From: Pseudomonadota bacterium
GTDB taxonomy: Bacteria > Pseudomonadota > Alphaproteobacteria > Rhizobiales > Devosiaceae
Assembly (NCBI GenBank): GCA_023433985.1
Contig: JAEYTN010000586.1
Span: 1-6,171 of the forward strand
Direction of reading: 5' to 3'
DNA length: 6,171 nucleotides
A model generated the notes under the pieces. The model was not told the origin of the DNA and did no database searches. It saw only the letters and a program-made list of their open reading frames with translations. Numbering within the stretch: the stretch's first letter is position 1; each line of letters opens with the position of its first letter. The translations under genes were made by a program, and so were the position numbers. Below, in pieces: positions 5,179 to 6,171 of the stretch.

Positions 5179-5232
5179 CTGCGGTTCGGGAGCACCACCG
5201 CAGCGATGTAACCAAGGCCCCTGCGGCGGGGC
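5179..5232 (+). promoter_or_regulatory. Two small hairpins in the hom-glpX spacer
   Basis: CTGCGGT (5179-5185) pairs with ACCGCAG (5197-5203) across eleven bases. GCCCC (5217-5221) pairs with GGGGC (5228-5232) across six, and its right arm ends right beside the glpX ribosome-binding site (5233-5238). Neither has a T-run, so transcription from hom probably continues. The second hairpin could modulate access to the ribosome-binding site, or both could be chance in GC-rich sequence. I see no convincing promoter in this spacer. Confidence 0.3.
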
Positions 5233-5243
5233 AGGGAGTGCAC

Positions 5244-6171
5244 ATGAAGCTCAGCAAGTCCGATACCGACCGGCAGGCGGCGATCGATCGTTCGCTCACG
5301 CTCGAACTGGTGCGCGTCACCGAGGCAGCGGCGCTCGCGGCAGCCAACTGGCGCGGCAAGGGCAACGAGAAGGCGGCCGATGCCGCCGCCGTCGAGGCCA
5401 TGCGCGCCGAGATGAGCAATGTGCACATCCACGGCCGGATCGTGATCGGCGAGGGCGAGCGCGACGAGGCGCCGATGCTGTGGATCGGCGAGGAAGTCGG
5501 GGCCGGCGACGGTCCCGAGGTCGATATCGCCGTTGATCCCTTGGAGGGCACCACCCTGTGCGCCAAGAACCAGCCGGATTCGATCTGCGTGCTCGCCATG
5601 GCCGAGCGCGGCGGCCTGCTGAACGCGCCTGACGTCTACATGCAGAAGATCGCCGTGGGCGCCGGCTACCCCGATGGCGTGGTCGATCTCGACGCTTCGG
5701 CCAGGGACAACGTGACGGTGCTCGCCCGCGCCAAGGGCGTGCCGGTGAGCGAGATCACTGCGTGCGTGCTCGACCGGCCGCGGCATGCCGGGCTGATCGA
5801 CGAGCTGCGCTCGGCAGGCGTCGCGATCAAGCTGATCACCGATGGCGACGTCGCCGGTATCATCCACGCGGTGAATACCGAGGATACCGGCATCGACATC
5901 TACCTGGGCTCGGGCGGTGCGCCCGAGGGTGTGCTGGCGGCGGCGGCACTCCGCTGCATCGGCGGGCAGATGCAAGGCAGGCTTATCCTCGACACCGAGG
6001 AGAAGCGGGCCAGGGCCCTGAAGATGGGGATCAGCGATCCGGGCAAGAAATACCGCACCGAGGAGCTCGCCTCGGGCGACGTGCTGTTCGCCGCCACCGG
6101 CGTCACCGACGGCAGCCTCCTCACCGGCGTGCGCTACCGGCAGCAGTCGGTGCGGACGAACACCGTGGTCA
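5244..6171 (+). CDS. glpX: Class II fructose-1,6-bisphosphatase GlpX (partial, 3' end outside window)
   Basis: Hydrolyses fructose 1,6-bisphosphate to fructose 6-phosphate in gluconeogenesis, and in autotrophs in the Calvin cycle; some members also cleave sedoheptulose bisphosphate. The frame is open to the right edge with 309 complete codons; the family is about 320-340, so only a short tail is missing. Motifs: KAADAAAVEAMR (43-54), HIHGRIVIGEGERDEAPML (61-79), the metal site VDPLEGTT (97-104), LITDGDVAGII (197-207), LGSGGAPEGVLAAAALRC (221-238) and FAATGVTDGSLLTGVR (282-297). By comparison with E. coli GlpX, D46, E70, D98, E101 and E228 are the metal and catalytic positions, all present. 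DPLEGTTLCAKN rather than E. coli's DPIDGT form is, from memory, usual in alphaproteobacteria. The start is firm: AGGGAG (5233-5238) lies five bases before the ATG. The in-frame GTG at 5238 overlaps that site and is unlikely. It lies 87 bases behind hom, probably in the same transcript. Confidence 0.95.
   Translation, partial: MKLSKSDTDRQAAIDRSLTLELVRVTEAAALAAANWRGKGNEKAADAAAVEAMRAEMSNVHIHGRIVIGEGERDEAPMLWIGEEVGAGDGPEVDIAVDPLEGTTLCAKNQPDSICVLAMAERGGLLNAPDVYMQKIAVGAGYPDGVVDLDASARDNVTVLARAKGVPVSEITACVLDRPRHAGLIDELRSAGVAIKLITDGDVAGIIHAVNTEDTGIDIYLGSGGAPEGVLAAAALRCIGGQMQGRLILDTEEKRARALKMGISDPGKKYRTEELASGDVLFAATGVTDGSLLTGVRYRQQSVRTNTVV

Noticed and set aside
4379..5536. 385-codon + strand frame overlapping the end of hom and the start of glpX
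   Set aside because: The Arg/Ala/Gly-rich translation in an alternative frame crosses two well-supported genes. It is a frame shadow.
4899..5975. 358-codon open frame on the - strand across hom and glpX
   Set aside because: It runs antisense through two unrelated genes and their spacer, with a His/Arg/Asp-rich product and no motifs.

Overview
The window is GC-rich, densely coded chromosomal DNA with every supported gene on the + strand. Gene content and order point to an alphaproteobacterium, most likely a member of the Hyphomicrobiales (a rhizobial or Devosia-like lineage). The main evidence is the run aminotransferase (AlaC type) - homoserine dehydrogenase - class II fructose-1,6-bisphosphatase (glpX), which from memory matches a conserved rhizobial order (usually followed by recJ). 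The protein sequences and the high G/C at third codon positions agree with this. The assignment is inferred from family knowledge; no database search was run.

Layout: (1) 1-914 is the 3' part of a GT-B fold, GT4-type glycosyltransferase, open at the left edge and possibly a membrane glycolipid synthase. (2) 984-1956 is a compact two-gene operon with its own promoter and a palindromic operator candidate. It encodes a small SdpR-like ArsR-family autorepressor and, overlapping by ATGA, a six-helix SdpI/DUF1648 membrane protein. (3) 1957-2275 is a 319-base non-coding stretch holding a good sigma70-like promoter with no recognised gene behind it, a tiny ORF, a GC-rich block of nested repeats with a long hairpin, and the promoter region of the next gene. 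(4) 2276-3490 is the aminotransferase, closed by a strong intrinsic terminator. (5) 3587-5156 is homoserine dehydrogenase with its own promoter/operator region. (6) 5244-6171 is glpX, cut by the right edge and probably co-transcribed with hom.

The most unusual feature is the N-terminus of the homoserine dehydrogenase. About 65 residues resembling a small helix-turn-helix DNA-binding protein precede the normal catalytic start in one uninterrupted frame. A cluster of CTAT/ATAG inverted half-sites covers the promoter just upstream. Together they suggest, as an inference, a homoserine dehydrogenase that might regulate its own gene. The second point of interest is an sdpRI-type immunity/autorepressor pair with no toxin genes visible in the window.

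Metabolically, the right half is core metabolism: alanine/pyruvate transamination, the branch point to threonine and methionine, and gluconeogenesis. The left half is envelope-related: a glycosyltransferase and a membrane protein of the toxin-immunity type.
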